The notes: generated by a model from the sequence alone, not told the origin. Counted from the stretch's first letter, positions 36,126 to 45,196 are shown. The stretch is 64,000 nt of DNA from Streptomyces cellostaticus (GCF_023630175.1 NZ_JALLIN010000009.1:101888-165887), one strand, 5' to 3'. Translations and numbers: made by a program.

Positions 36126-36443
36126 CTACTTCCGGTCCTGCTGGAGGGTGGCCCACAGTCCGTAACCGTGCATCGCCTGCACGTCGCGCTCCATCTCCTC
36201 GCGGGTACCGCTGGAGACGACCGCCCGGCCCTTGTGGTGGACGTCGAGCATGAGCTTGGTCGCCTTGTCCTTCGGGTAGCCGAAATAGGACTGGAAGACG
36301 TAGGTCACGTAGCTCATGAGGTTGACCGGGTCGTTGTGCACGATCGTGACCCAGGGGACGTCGGGCTCGGGTACGGCGAAGACCTCCTCCGCCGACTCGG
36401 TGCGTTCGATCTCTACGGGCGCGGGTGACGTCACACCGCCCAT
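36126..36443 (-). CDS. clpS: ClpS, adaptor for N-end-rule proteolysis
   Basis: A 105-residue adaptor that delivers proteins with destabilising N-termini to the ClpAP/ClpCP protease. The core matches ClpS well: [26 protein letters not shown], then [21 protein letters not shown] and [20 protein letters not shown]. The start is uncertain: ATG at 36443 has no good ribosome binding site, and GTG at 36470 and GTG at 36434 are alternatives. Upstream, a 17-base palindrome lies between clpS and pncB. Confidence 0.94.
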   Translation of the reverse strand: MGGVTSPAPVEIERTESAEEVFAVPEPDVPWVTIVHNDPVNLMSYVTYVFQSYFGYPKDKATKLMLDVHHKGRAVVSSGTREEMERDVQAMHGYGLWATLQQDRK

Positions 36444-36462
36444 GCTGCCACGCGCGGCACTA

Positions 36463-36479
36463 TTCGTCACACTGACGAA
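36463..36479. promoter_or_regulatory. 17-bp palindrome between clpS and pncB
   Basis: The bases ttcgtca cac tgacgaa form a perfect 7-bp inverted repeat with a three-base centre, in the divergent gap between clpS and pncB. It could be an operator controlling NAD salvage or clpS. The regulator is unknown. Confidence 0.45.
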
Positions 36480-36581
36480 ATGGGGGTAGCATCCCCGTCA
36501 TGCTGCACACACCGGGGCCGGTCCCCGGACCCCCGGCCGGGCCCGGGGGAGCCGGGCAGCCACGAGCTGACGGAGGTAGTG

Positions 36582-37928
36582 GTGGACGTGGCGGACCTTG
36601 GGCTGCCGGTGGACGTTCCCTCGACGGCGCTCTTCACGGACCAGTACGAGCTGACGATGCTGCAGGCCGCCCTCAGGGGCGGCACGGCCGAGCGGCGCAG
36701 CGTCTTCGAGGTCTTCACCCGGAGGCTGCCCCACGGGCGCCGCTACGGCGTCGTGGCGGGCACCGGGCGGGTGCTGGACGCGGTCGAGAACTTCCGCTTC
36801 GACGAGGGCGTCCTCGGCTTCCTGCGGGAGCGCGGGATCGTCGACGAGGAGACCCTGAAGTGGCTCGCCGGCTACCGCTTCAGCGGTGACGTGTGGGGCT
36901 ACCCCGAGGGCGAGGTCTACTTCCCGGGCTCGCCCGTCCTGCGGGTCGAGGGCTCCTTCGCGGAGTGCGTGCTGCTGGAGACCGTGATCCTCTCCATCCT
37001 CAACCACGACTCGGCGATCGCGGCCGCCGCGTCCCGGATGGCCTCCGCCGCCGGCGACCGGCCGCTGATCGAGATGGGCGCCCGCCGCACCCACGAGCTG
37101 GCCGCCGTGGCCGCCTCCCGGGCCGCGTACGTCGGCGGCTTCGCGACCACCTCCGACCTCGCGGCCGGCTTCCGGTACGGCATCCCGACGGTCGGCACCT
37201 CCGCGCACGCCTTCACCCTGCTGCACGACCGGGAGCGGGACGCCTTCCAGGCCCAGGTGGAGTCCCTCGGCCGGGGCACCACGCTCCTGGTGGACACCTA
37301 CGACGTCGCCGAGGCCGTCCGCACGGCGGTGGAGGTGGCCGGTCCCGAGCTGGGCGCGGTGCGCATCGACTCCGGGGACCTGCTGCTGGTCGCGCACCGG
37401 GTGCGGCAGCAGCTCGACGAGCTGGGCGCGACCGACACGAAGATCGTCGTCACCTCCGACCTGGACGAGTACGCCATCGCCTCGCTGGCGGCCGCGCCCG
37501 TGGACGCGTACGGCGTCGGCACCCAGCTCGTGACCGGCTCCGGGCACCCGACCTGCTCGATGGTCTACAAGCTGGTCGCGCGGGCCGCCTCCGCCGACGC
37601 GGCGGCGCCGCTGGTGCCGGTGGCGAAGAGGTCCAGCGGGGGGAAGGTCTCCGTCGGCGGCCGCAAGTGGGCGGCCCGGCGGCTGGACCGGGACGGCATC
37701 GCGGAGGCCGAGGTCGTGGGCACCGGGCCGGTACCCGAGGAGCTGGCCGGACAGCAGCTCCTGGTGCGGCTGGTCGAGGGCGGCGAGGTCGTCGCCCGCG
37801 AGTCGCTGGACGTGCCCCGCGACCGGCACATCGCGGCGCGCGCCGCCCTGCCGCTGTCCGCGACGCAGCTCTCCCGGGGCGAGCCCGTCCTCCCGACGGA
37901 GTACGCGCAGGGCCTCTCGGGTAACTAA
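36582..37928 (+). CDS. pncB: Nicotinate phosphoribosyltransferase
   Basis: A 448-residue enzyme that makes nicotinate mononucleotide from nicotinate and PRPP, the first step of the Preiss-Handler route to NAD. Markers: LFTDQYELTMLQAAL at the start, ILNHDSAIAAAASRM, EMGARRTHELAAV, GTSAHAFTLLHD, DTYDVAEAV, VRIDSGDLL and VGTQLVTGSGHPTCSMVYKLV. GTG at 36582 follows GGAGG at 36572-36576 by five bases; the open frame upstream is not conserved. The nicotinamidase gene follows about 100 bases downstream. Confidence 0.95.
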   Translation: MDVADLGLPVDVPSTALFTDQYELTMLQAALRGGTAERRSVFEVFTRRLPHGRRYGVVAGTGRVLDAVENFRFDEGVLGFLRERGIVDEETLKWLAGYRFSGDVWGYPEGEVYFPGSPVLRVEGSFAECVLLETVILSILNHDSAIAAAASRMASAAGDRPLIEMGARRTHELAAVAASRAAYVGGFATTSDLAAGFRYGIPTVGTSAHAFTLLHDRERDAFQAQVESLGRGTTLLVDTYDVAEAVRTAVEVAGPELGAVRIDSGDLLLVAHRVRQQLDELGATDTKIVVTSDLDEYAIASLAAAPVDAYGVGTQLVTGSGHPTCSMVYKLVARAASADAAAPLVPVAKRSSGGKVSVGGRKWAARRLDRDGIAEAEVVGTGPVPEELAGQQLLVRLVEGGEVVARESLDVPRDRHIAARAALPLSATQLSRGEPVLPTEYAQGLSGN

Positions 37929-38029
37929 AGCAGGACGACCTCCGCTCCCCCGCCCACCGACCCCCTCCCGCAGGGACCTCTAGGACTCCAGGCTCAGTCA
38001 CTCAACCGGACAGTCGAAGGACACCCACC

Positions 38030-38623
38030 ATGCGCCGCGCCTTGATCGTCGTAGACGTGCAGAACGACTTCTGCGAGGGAGGCAGCCTGGCGGTGGCCGG
38101 CGGCGCGGACGTGGCCGCCGCCGTCACCGAGCTGATCGGACAGGCGGGGGGCACCGGGTACCGCCATGTGGTGGCCACCCGCGACCACCACATCGCGCCC
38201 GGCGGTCACTTCGCCGACGACCCCGACTTCGTCCACTCCTGGCCCGCGCACTGCGTCGCGGGGACCGAGGGGGTCGGCTTCCACCCGAACTTCGCGCCCG
38301 CCGTCGCCTCCGGCGCGGTGGACGCGGTCTTCGACAAGGGCGCGTACTCGGCGGCCTACAGCGGCTTCGAGGGCGCCGACGAGAACGGGGTCCCGCTGGC
38401 CGAGTGGCTGCGCGCCCGGCACGTCGACGAGGTGGACGTGGTCGGCATAGCCACCGACCACTGCGTACGGGCCACGGCGCTGGACGCGCTCCGGGAGGGT
38501 TTCCGCACGCAGGTCCTCCTGGACCTGACCGCGGGCGTCGCACCGGAGACCACGGAGCGGGCCCTGGAGGAGCTGCGCGAGGCCGGGGTGGAGCTCACCG
38601 GCAAGCCGGTGGTCGGCGGCTGA
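38030..38623 (+). CDS. pncA: Nicotinamidase
   Basis: A 197-residue isochorismatase-fold enzyme that hydrolyses nicotinamide to nicotinate. The catalytic triad is visible: D9 in VVDVQNDF, K103 in FDKGAYSAAYSGF and C145 in ATDHCVRATALDAL. The metal-binding region DHHIAPGGHFAD is also present. It follows pncB in the same direction, so the two supply successive steps of NAD salvage and are probably co-transcribed. It has the usual family length. Confidence 0.95.
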   Translation: MRRALIVVDVQNDFCEGGSLAVAGGADVAAAVTELIGQAGGTGYRHVVATRDHHIAPGGHFADDPDFVHSWPAHCVAGTEGVGFHPNFAPAVASGAVDAVFDKGAYSAAYSGFEGADENGVPLAEWLRARHVDEVDVVGIATDHCVRATALDALREGFRTQVLLDLTAGVAPETTERALEELREAGVELTGKPVVGG

Positions 38624-38657
38624 GGGCCGGCTGCCGCCCGGATCCGGCCTGATCCGA

Positions 38658-38692
38658 ACGGGCGGCCCCGGGCCCCCCGGGCCGCCGCCCGT
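38658..38692. terminator. GC-rich hairpin after pncA
   Basis: The arms acgggcggccccggg (from 38658) and ccccgggccgccgcccgt (to 38692) pair with a small bulge. The site lies between the convergent pncA and a minus-strand hypothetical gene, a good place for a bidirectional terminator. Confidence 0.55.
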
Positions 38693-38701
38693 CCGGGACG
38701 C

Positions 38702-39040
38702 TCAGCCGCGCCGGGCCACGGCCGGTGCGCGCAGCAGGGCGCGGATGGGATGCCACAGCTCGGTCACCGCGACCCCGGCGTCCGGTGCCGTGCGCCATAT
38801 CAGGCCGTCGGGATGGTGCAGCACCGCGGTGATCTCGTCCGGGGTCGGCGGGGCGGCGTTGCCCCGCAGGTAGATGGCGCGCAGACCCAGGTTGCGGAGC
38901 CTGGTCAGGGCTCGTGCCCGGTTCTGGGCGTGCACCAGGACGCGTACCCCGGTGGAGCCGCCTGCCGGACTGGGGCTGGGCAGGTTGAGTGCCACCACCA
39001 CCGTGCCGTTCGGCAGTTTGCTGAAGCCTCCTGCGGCCAT
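38702..39040 (-). CDS. Conserved small hypothetical protein
   Basis: A 112-residue protein with no signal peptide or membrane helix. It has an N-terminal KLPNGTVVVALNLPSPSP, a central RVLVHAQNRARALTRLRNLGLRAIYLRGNAAPPTPDEITAVLHHPDGLIWR, and a short basic end. The alternating hydrophobic strands suggest an alpha/beta fold. ATG at 39040 sets the start. The role is unknown; it lies between NAD salvage genes and a secreted protease gene without obvious operon links. Confidence 0.7.
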   Translation of the reverse strand: MAAGGFSKLPNGTVVVALNLPSPSPAGGSTGVRVLVHAQNRARALTRLRNLGLRAIYLRGNAAPPTPDEITAVLHHPDGLIWRTAPDAGVAVTELWHPIRALLRAPAVARRG

Positions 39041-39161
39041 GCGGTCACATCCCCGTTTCGGTCGGTGTCAATAAGCGAGCCACAGGACGCACCTAAACAC
39101 GATCGGCGGCGACCCGCCAGGGGGTCACCGCCGATACGCTTCTGACCTGCGGAAATATCCG

Positions 39162-41519
39162 CTACTTCACCGCGGGGCCGACTTCCAGCTCGAGCGTCGT
39201 GCCGCCGTGGCCCTGCTTGACGATCTTGACCTTGGTGTTGGTGTCAGTGATCTTGACGCCACCGGTCGGGTTGGACGCGTCGTAGTAGGTGCTGGTGTGG
39301 TCGTTGAAGACCCGCACGCCCTTGTGCGACTTGATCTTGAGCGCCTTGTCGGCCTTGTGCAGCGTGAAGGCGTCCGTGGCGCCCAGGCCGAAGGTCGAGT
39401 CGAAGGCCTGGATCCGGTTGCGCACCAGGGTGCCGTCGGCCCACTTGAGCGCCTTGTAGTGCGCGTCCACGGGCAGGATCAGACCGGTGCCCGGGTGGCC
39501 GTTGGCGCTGTTGGTGTTGTTGTCCGCCTGGGAGGTGTCCCACTTCCAGATCAGCAGGCCGTTCTGGTACGGGTAGTGCTCCACCCAGTCCGGGCGCGAC
39601 GAGAAGCCGAAGTTGTACGGGCCGACCTTGAGGGTCTTGTCGTACGACACGTACTGACGGTTCTCGGCGAGGTAGTACTGCTTGTAGTCCTTGGTGAAGG
39701 ACTCGCCGACGCGGGAGAAGCCCTTGGCGGTCCAAGCGGCGTCCGCGGACTCGGCGTTGTCGGAGAACAGCGGCGTGCCGTCGGCCGTCACCGTGATCTC
39801 GTCGGCCGTGAAGCCCTTCAGGGCCACGCCGCCGTCGGTCTGGTAGCGGAAGCGAAGCTGCACCTTCTGGCCGGCGTAGGCGTCCAGCGGGTACGACAGC
39901 TTCTTGTAGCTGTCGACCGTGCCGGTCAGGGCCGGCTTGCCGGAGGCGTCACGCGGGATGGCCTGGCCGTCCACCGTGCCGTCGACGGCGGTCCAGTTGG
40001 CGCCACCGTCGGTCGACACCTCGGTGTAGAGGTAGTCGTACTCGGACTCGATGTCGTACCAGCCGTCGAGCGAGAGGGTGGCCGACGACTTGCCCGTGAG
40101 GTCCACGGAGCGGGTCAGCGTGTTCTTGAGGTCGTCGCCGCTGCCGCTCCACCACTGGGTGGCGCCCTCGGCCGGGGTGACGATCTCGGTCTTCACGGCC
40201 TTGTCCGGCAGCGAGACGACCAGCGCCTGGCGGTACTTGGTGTTGTACTCGGCGACACCCAGCTTGTGCCAGGACTTGACGCCCGCCTTGGCGGTGTCGT
40301 AGTTCAGCCAGCCGAGCTGCATCTTGTCCCAGGCGTTCATGTCGCCGGGCATGTCGCCGATGGACTCCTTGCCGGTGCCCAGCCAGGAACCGGAGGACAT
40401 CAGCGTCCAGAAGCCGGTGGAGTTGTCACCGCCGGCGGTGTCGTACTCGTCCGGCAGACCGAGGTCGTGGCCGTACTCGTGGGCGAAGACACCGAGGCCG
40501 CCGTTCTCCGGCTGGATGGTGTAGTCGCCGACCCAGATGCCGGTGTCGCCGACCTGCGTGCCACCGAGCTTGTTGTCGCTCGGGCCGGTCGCGCCGGCGT
40601 CGGTGCCGAAGGCGTACCAGCGGTGCGCCCAGATGGCGTCCGTGCCCTGGGCGCCGCCGCCCGCGGACTCGTCCTCACCGGCGTGCACGAGCTGGAAGTG
40701 GTCGACGTAGCCGTCGGGCTCGTTGAAGTTGCCGTCGCCGTCGTAGTCGTACCGGTCCCACTGGTCGTACTTGGCCAGGTCCGCCTTGATGGCGGCGTCG
40801 GACTTGCCGGCCTTCTTCTGGTCGGCGACCCAGGCGTTGAGGCCGTCGCGGACGACGTTCCACACGCTGGAGCAGTTCGTCTGACCGCAGGCGTTGTTGC
40901 CGTAACGGGCCTCGTTGTAGGGGACCTTGACCCAGTCCGAGACCTCGCCGTCGACCGAGTAGCGGCCCGAGGACTGCTTCTCGTAGTACTTCTTCAGCGA
41001 CTGCTTCTTCGAGCCGGTGCCGAAGTAGAGGTCCTGGAAGTGCTTCTGGTTGTAGTCCTGCTGCCAGGCCGTCGAGTTGTCCTTCTTGCGGTTCGGCTTG
41101 GCGATCGTGTTGTGCAGCGGGCCGGCGGTGCCCCCGTACTTGGGGTCCGTCTGGTCGCCGAACTCGACCAGGATGGTGAAGATCTTGTCGGTCTTCTCCC
41201 GGCTCAGCTCGACGTACTTGCTGTCGCCCTTCCTGCTCTTGAGCTGGACGACCTTCGAGCCGTTGCGGTTCTTGGCCTTCGTCTTGCCCGCTATGAGCTG
41301 GTTCAGGGCCTCCTGACGCTGGGCGCGCTGCGTCTTGCTCAGCGGGCCGTCGAGGTCGTGGGCCTTCTGGTGCACCGGGGCCGGGTCGTGCCGGTTCGCG
41401 GCTGCCGACGGGGCCTGGGTGCTCGCCTCGGCGACCGCGAAGGTCGCGTACGTGGCGGAGGCCGTCGCGAGCGCCACGCCTATCGCGGCGGCTCTGAACG
41501 TCCAGGTTCTGCTGGTCAC
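39162..41519 (-). CDS. Secreted M6 metalloprotease (immune inhibitor A family)
   Basis: A 785-residue exported protease from GTG 41519, with GGGGGAGG at seven bases. A signal peptide (AAAIGVALATASATYATFAVAEA) and propeptide come first. The catalytic domain has the zinc motif HEYGHD at 347-352, with a downstream EYDTAGGDNSTGFWTLMSSGSW. The C-terminal part has two beta-rich domains (GWYDIESEYDYLYTEVSTDGG; YYLAENRQYVSYDKTLK). It degrades proteins outside the cell, like InhA of Bacillus. Its upstream gap contains an AT-rich stretch with a palindrome. Confidence 0.94.
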   Translation of the reverse strand: MTSRTWTFRAAAIGVALATASATYATFAVAEASTQAPSAAANRHDPAPVHQKAHDLDGPLSKTQRAQRQEALNQLIAGKTKAKNRNGSKVVQLKSRKGDSKYVELSREKTDKIFTILVEFGDQTDPKYGGTAGPLHNTIAKPNRKKDNSTAWQQDYNQKHFQDLYFGTGSKKQSLKKYYEKQSSGRYSVDGEVSDWVKVPYNEARYGNNACGQTNCSSVWNVVRDGLNAWVADQKKAGKSDAAIKADLAKYDQWDRYDYDGDGNFNEPDGYVDHFQLVHAGEDESAGGGAQGTDAIWAHRWYAFGTDAGATGPSDNKLGGTQVGDTGIWVGDYTIQPENGGLGVFAHEYGHDLGLPDEYDTAGGDNSTGFWTLMSSGSWLGTGKESIGDMPGDMNAWDKMQLGWLNYDTAKAGVKSWHKLGVAEYNTKYRQALVVSLPDKAVKTEIVTPAEGATQWWSGSGDDLKNTLTRSVDLTGKSSATLSLDGWYDIESEYDYLYTEVSTDGGANWTAVDGTVDGQAIPRDASGKPALTGTVDSYKKLSYPLDAYAGQKVQLRFRYQTDGGVALKGFTADEITVTADGTPLFSDNAESADAAWTAKGFSRVGESFTKDYKQYYLAENRQYVSYDKTLKVGPYNFGFSSRPDWVEHYPYQNGLLIWKWDTSQADNNTNSANGHPGTGLILPVDAHYKALKWADGTLVRNRIQAFDSTFGLGATDAFTLHKADKALKIKSHKGVRVFNDHTSTYYDASNPTGGVKITDTNTKVKIVKQGHGGTTLELEVGPAVK

Positions 41520-41887
41520 TTGAGTTCCTCCCCCGCGCCGCGCACACGGACAGGGGGTTCCCATTGGATGGAGGATTCCGTGCGCGCACGTTCAACGCGT
41601 GTATCAAGTGACGTCATTTGACTAGAGGTTTAGAAGAAAAAACAGACCTTGACTTGAGCAGGACAAGTGCACTATGCGGAGACGGGGTTCGCTTTACGAA
41701 CGCCGGAAGGTGCCACCCGACGGCGCGTGCGACCGGCCACTTCCCGGACCCCATGACTCCGTGCGCCCCCTGTGCACCGGTACCGTGGGTTAGGGCATGC
41801 TTACCGGGCGCGCCGCTCGGGCATGCACCGCGCAGAGAGTCGAACGGCACCCCGAATCCCCCGAGATGTTCCGAGGACACGATTGCC
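41520..41887. other. Divergent promoter region, AT-rich core
   Basis: A 368-base gap between the protease gene and a divergent small membrane protein gene. The part at 41600-41690 is far less GC-rich than the rest of the window (for example gaggtttagaagaaaaaaca), which marks a promoter region. A TGACGTCA-centred palindrome is at 41604-41621. Confidence 0.5.
41604..41621. promoter_or_regulatory. TGACGTCA-centred palindrome upstream of protease
   Basis: The bases tcaag tgacgtca tttga form an 18-base palindrome with one mismatched pair around the perfect 8-base TGACGTCA. It lies about 85 bases upstream of the protease start, in an operator-like position. The regulator is unknown. Confidence 0.45.
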
Positions 41888-42124
41888 ATGCCTCGTCCGA
41901 CGCCCGCACAGCTCGCCTACGGTTCGTGCACCGTGATCCTGTCGACACTCGCCATGCTGCTGCTGTCGCAGGCGAGTTCGGTTCTCGCGGTCGCCGTCAT
42001 CGCCCTGGCCGCGCTCGCCCTGGGGCTGCTCGTCGCGATGACGGTTCCCCTGCCCGGGACGGGGGCCGCGGTGCGGCCCGCGGAGCCGGCGCGGGAGAGC
42101 GAGCGGGTCCCGACCACGCTCTGA
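41888..42124 (+). CDS. Small two-helix membrane protein
   Basis: A 78-residue protein from ATG 41888. Two hydrophobic segments are visible (YGSCTVILSTLAMLLLSQA and SSVLAVAVIALAALALGLLVAMTV) joined by a very short turn, then a polar tail ending RVPTTL. No family is recognised. The start was chosen because the hydrophobic segments follow directly; upstream frame is shadow-like. A perfect 18-bp hairpin follows the stop. Confidence 0.65.
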   Translation: MPRPTPAQLAYGSCTVILSTLAMLLLSQASSVLAVAVIALAALALGLLVAMTVPLPGTGAAVRPAEPARESERVPTTL

Positions 42125-42136
42125 AGGGCGCGCACA

Positions 42137-42175
42137 CGAGCGGCGGGCCCGTGGCATCCACGGGCCCGCCGCTCG
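42137..42175. terminator. 18-bp hairpin between convergent genes
   Basis: The arm cgagcggcgggcccgtgg (42137-42154) pairs perfectly with the bases ending at 42175 around a three-base loop cat. It lies between the small membrane protein gene and the convergent RDD gene, so it can serve both. Confidence 0.85.
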
Positions 42176-42194
42176 CGCACCGGCACACCGCGCC

Positions 42195-42959
42195 TCAGCG
42201 GGTGTCGACCTCCACCGTCTTGGCGGCCTTGTCGTGCAGGCCCTGTTTGTACGGCTTGTCGAAGTAGCTCCAGCCGCCGCAGATCACCGTCCAGACACAG
42301 GCGCAGCAGAAGGCGAACGGCAGCCACAGCACCAGGGCGCGGACCAGCGAGGTCTGCGTCGAGGGCGTGGCACCGTCGTTCAGGTTGGCCACCCGCATCT
42401 TGAGCCACTTCTTGCCCAGGGTCTGCCCCGACCTGGCGATCATGATCGTGTCGTAGGCGACGTAGAGGACGGCGGCGACGAAGGACTGCCACAGGGACCG
42501 GCCGACCTCCATCCGGTTCCCGTTCACCTCGTACTGGTGCACCCCGAGGGGCCAGGTGACCAGCCAGACGACGACGCCCACGAGGATCATGTCGATGATG
42601 CGGGCCAGGGTGCGCCTGCCGCTGTCCGCGAGCGGAGGCATGCCGGCGAGGGGGTCGGCGGGACCGCCGTACGGGCCACCGCCGTAGGGTCCGCCGGCAC
42701 CGTACGGCCCGCCCCCGTAGGGGCCGCCGCCATGGGGGTCACCACCGCCGTAGGGGGGCGGCTGCTGCCCTTCCCCGGGCGGCGGGGGCTGCCCGCCCTC
42801 ACCGGGAGGCGGCTGCCCGCCGCCCGGCGGCGGGGGCTGCCGGTCGCCGTACGGGCTGCCGTAGGGCGAGCCCGCCCCCTGGTCCGACGGGGGCCGCTTC
42901 CTGAACGGGTCGTCCTCGGGGGGCTCCGCGCCGGAGCCCGGGGGCGGTTCGCTGCTCAT
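42195..42959 (-). CDS. RDD family membrane protein 1
   Basis: A 254-residue protein. The first 110 residues are Pro/Gly/Tyr-rich with repeats such as GGGPYGGGPYG and PPPGEGGQPPPPGEG, probably an unstructured cytoplasmic tail. The C-terminal RDD domain has three or four membrane helices with RRTLARIIDMILVGVVVWLV, YDTIMIARSGQTLGKKWLKMRV and CCACVWTVICGG. RDD proteins often act as small transporters or membrane partners; the function is unknown. ATG at 42959 fits the family. A second RDD gene lies upstream on the same strand, 79 bases away. Confidence 0.85.
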   Translation of the reverse strand: MSSEPPPGSGAEPPEDDPFRKRPPSDQGAGSPYGSPYGDRQPPPPGGGQPPPGEGGQPPPPGEGQQPPPYGGGDPHGGGPYGGGPYGAGGPYGGGPYGGPADPLAGMPPLADSGRRTLARIIDMILVGVVVWLVTWPLGVHQYEVNGNRMEVGRSLWQSFVAAVLYVAYDTIMIARSGQTLGKKWLKMRVANLNDGATPSTQTSLVRALVLWLPFAFCCACVWTVICGGWSYFDKPYKQGLHDKAAKTVEVDTR

Positions 42960-43038
42960 GTGCCCGAGTGGACCGCGAACGCGCCGGCTCCGCATCCGGC
43001 GGGCGGCCGTACGGGTCACGCGGACCCGCCGGCCCGCC

Positions 43039-44541
43039 TCAGTCGGCCACGAAGGTGTGGGCGGCCTTGTCGTGCCAGCACTGGCGCCAGGGCCGGTCGA
43101 ACAGGCACCACAGCACCCCGATCAGGCCGACGCCGAGCAGGCCGGGAACGCTGTAGACCAGCCAGCGGCGCAGGGCCGCGCCGAACCCCGGCGGCTCGTG
43201 GCCCTCGATGTCCCGGACCTCGATCCCGCACAGCTTCTTGCCCAGCGTGCGGCCCCACTTGGCGGTGGGCAGCGCCTCGTACAGCACGCCGAAGACCAGC
43301 AGGACGCCGAGGACGACGGCGAGCGCGGTGCCGGTCGTGCCGTCGATCAGCCAGACGGTGACGGTGCGGCCGGACAGCCTGGCCGCGTCGATCTTGTCCT
43401 GGATGTGGTCGACCGCCCGGGTGCCGAGCGGGACGGCGGCGGCCGCGGTGACGGCGCCGACGACCAGGCTGTCGACCAGACGGGCGGCGAACCGCTTGCC
43501 CAGGCCGGCCGGGCGGGCCGCGGCCTGCCGGCGGGCCACCGCCTGGAACGGGTCCTCCACCGGCGGCTTCCACGGCGCCACGGGCTGTTCGTCCGCTGCC
43601 CCGGCCAGCCGGTGCACCTGCTGCGCCCAGGACGCCTGGCCGCCGCCCGGCCCGGCGGTCAGCGGGGTGCCGGAGTCGCCGGGCTGCCGGGCCGCCGACT
43701 GGTGGGGCACGCCCTGCCGGGGTGCGGCCCGCTCCGGTCCGGCGGAGGCCGCGGCTGCCGGAGCGGTCGAGGCCTGGGGAGCGGGCGGGGTCCGGGTGTC
43801 CGCCGCACGCGCGGCGGCCGCCTTGCCGGCGCCGAAGCCTGGGCCCGCGGCCGGTCCCGGCGCGCCCTTGCCACCGGATCCGCCCGCCCCGCCAGGACCC
43901 GCCTGCGGCGCGACGGTCGGACCCTGGGCGCCGAAGCCCGCGGGTGGCTCACCGCCGGAACCGGTGGCCGCCGGGCCGAACCCGGGGGTGCCGGAGGTAC
44001 CGGGGGCACCACCCGGGCCGGAGGCCGCGGGCGCGCCGGACTGCTGCTCCGGGGCCGGGTTCTGCCCCTGCCCCGGGACCTGACGGAACGTCATGGTCCC
44101 GGAGTCCTGGACGGCCGCGGGACCCGGGACCGGACGGCGGAAGATGAACGTGCCGCTGGGATCCGGCTCTTCCCCGGCCGGCGGGATCGGCGCCGTGCCG
44201 TCGGTACGGGCGGCGTGGCCGGACGGATGGGACGGACCGACCGCGGGGACCCCGGGACCGGCGTCCCAGGCGGGCGCCTGCCGCTGGTCGGGCCGCTCCG
44301 CGGCGGGCCCCGGCTGCGGGTCCTCGTCGAAGAAGTGCGGGCCCGTCTCCTCCACGGCCGGGACCGCCGGGCGGAAGCCGGGCGGCGGGTTGAGCGGTAC
44401 GCCGTCCCGCGGCGCCGGCCTGCTGGTGCCCGGCACCCAGGAGGCGCCGTTCCAGTACCGGACGTAACCGGGGATGGACGGGTCCGGGTAGTAGCCCTCG
44501 CGGGGCCTGTCGTCACCGGGGGCCGGGGTTGGGGCGCTCAT
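43039..44541 (-). CDS. DUF2510-RDD membrane protein 2
   Basis: A 500-residue protein from ATG 44541. DUF2510 is at the N-terminus (EGYYPDPSIPGYVRYWNGASW). A long Pro/Gly/Ala-rich, low-complexity stretch of about 300 residues follows. The RDD domain ends the protein, with GKRFAARLVDSLVVGAVTAA, ALPTAKWGRTLGKKLCGIEV and GVGLIGVLWCLFDRPWRQCWHDKAAHTFV. DUF2510 is a short membrane-proximal motif of actinobacteria. The paired RDD genes are probably paralogues transcribed together. Confidence 0.85.
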   Translation of the reverse strand: MSAPTPAPGDDRPREGYYPDPSIPGYVRYWNGASWVPGTSRPAPRDGVPLNPPPGFRPAVPAVEETGPHFFDEDPQPGPAAERPDQRQAPAWDAGPGVPAVGPSHPSGHAARTDGTAPIPPAGEEPDPSGTFIFRRPVPGPAAVQDSGTMTFRQVPGQGQNPAPEQQSGAPAASGPGGAPGTSGTPGFGPAATGSGGEPPAGFGAQGPTVAPQAGPGGAGGSGGKGAPGPAAGPGFGAGKAAAARAADTRTPPAPQASTAPAAAASAGPERAAPRQGVPHQSAARQPGDSGTPLTAGPGGGQASWAQQVHRLAGAADEQPVAPWKPPVEDPFQAVARRQAAARPAGLGKRFAARLVDSLVVGAVTAAAAVPLGTRAVDHIQDKIDAARLSGRTVTVWLIDGTTGTALAVVLGVLLVFGVLYEALPTAKWGRTLGKKLCGIEVRDIEGHEPPGFGAALRRWLVYSVPGLLGVGLIGVLWCLFDRPWRQCWHDKAAHTFVAD

Positions 44542-44772
44542 GTCCGTCGTCCCGTATCTGCTCGGGGGTGGTAAGGGGCTCCACATCTATCAGACCGGGG
44601 CATGCCGCACCGCCAGTCCCGCCGTACCCGCCCCTTTCCGGGCAACGCCGTCCACGGCTCCCGCACGCGGCCGGAGAAACTTCCCCGGACCCGCGTAATG
44701 GTCGCCCCCCTGCTCCCTCTCCCCCGGTGCGGGCCCGCGCAGAGCGGCCCCGGAAGAGAGGAAACACAGGTC

Positions 44773-45186
44773 ATGCAGCAGACCGTGGTGGAACGGGAGC
44801 TGGAGATCCAGCTCGTCCTGTCGCCCGAACGGAGCGTCCCGGTGCCGGCCCGGCTGGGCTACCGCTCCGGCGACCCCTACGCCGTGCGCCTCACCTTCCA
44901 CACCACCTCCGAGCACCCCGTCGAGTGGACGTTCGCCCGGGACCTGCTGGTGGACGGGGTGTTCCGGCCCTGCGGGCACGGGGACGTGCGCGTCTGGCCG
45001 ACGAAGGCCGAGGGCCGCGGCGTCGTCCTCGTCGCGCTGAGTTCGCCGGACGGCGACGCCCTGCTGGAGCTGCCGGCCACGCCGGTGTCCGCCTGGCTGG
45101 AGCGGACGCTGCGGGCGGTGCCGCCGGGCACCGAGGACGCGCGGCTCGGCCTCGACGACGCGCTCGACGAGCTGCTCGCCGGGTGA
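44773..45186 (+). CDS. ssgG: SsgA-like sporulation/cell-division protein
   Basis: A 137-residue protein of the SsgA-like family, found only in sporulating actinomycetes. The family core is clear: VERELEIQLVLSPERSVPVPARLGYRSGDPYAVRLTFHTTSEHPVEWTFARDLLVDG and SPDGDALLELPATPVSAWLERT. In S. coelicolor a family member named SsgG lies in the corresponding region and helps place sporulation septa, so I use that name; the paralogue could differ. ATG at 44773 is the start. The gene converges on the GlcD-like gene with 10 bases between the stops. Confidence 0.9.
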   Translation: MQQTVVERELEIQLVLSPERSVPVPARLGYRSGDPYAVRLTFHTTSEHPVEWTFARDLLVDGVFRPCGHGDVRVWPTKAEGRGVVLVALSSPDGDALLELPATPVSAWLERTLRAVPPGTEDARLGLDDALDELLAG

Positions 45187-45196
45187 GGCCGGCGGC

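Noticed and set aside
39207..41621. Long open frame on the plus strand opposite the M6 protease
   Set aside because: The composition is Val/Leu/Arg/Gly-heavy with no domain, while the minus strand has a signal peptide and HEYGHD motif. It is a shadow frame.
42630..42760. Repeats in the first RDD gene as a microsatellite or array
   Set aside because: They encode a Gly/Pro/Tyr tail in frame (GGGPYGGGPYG) and are ordinary low-complexity coding sequence.
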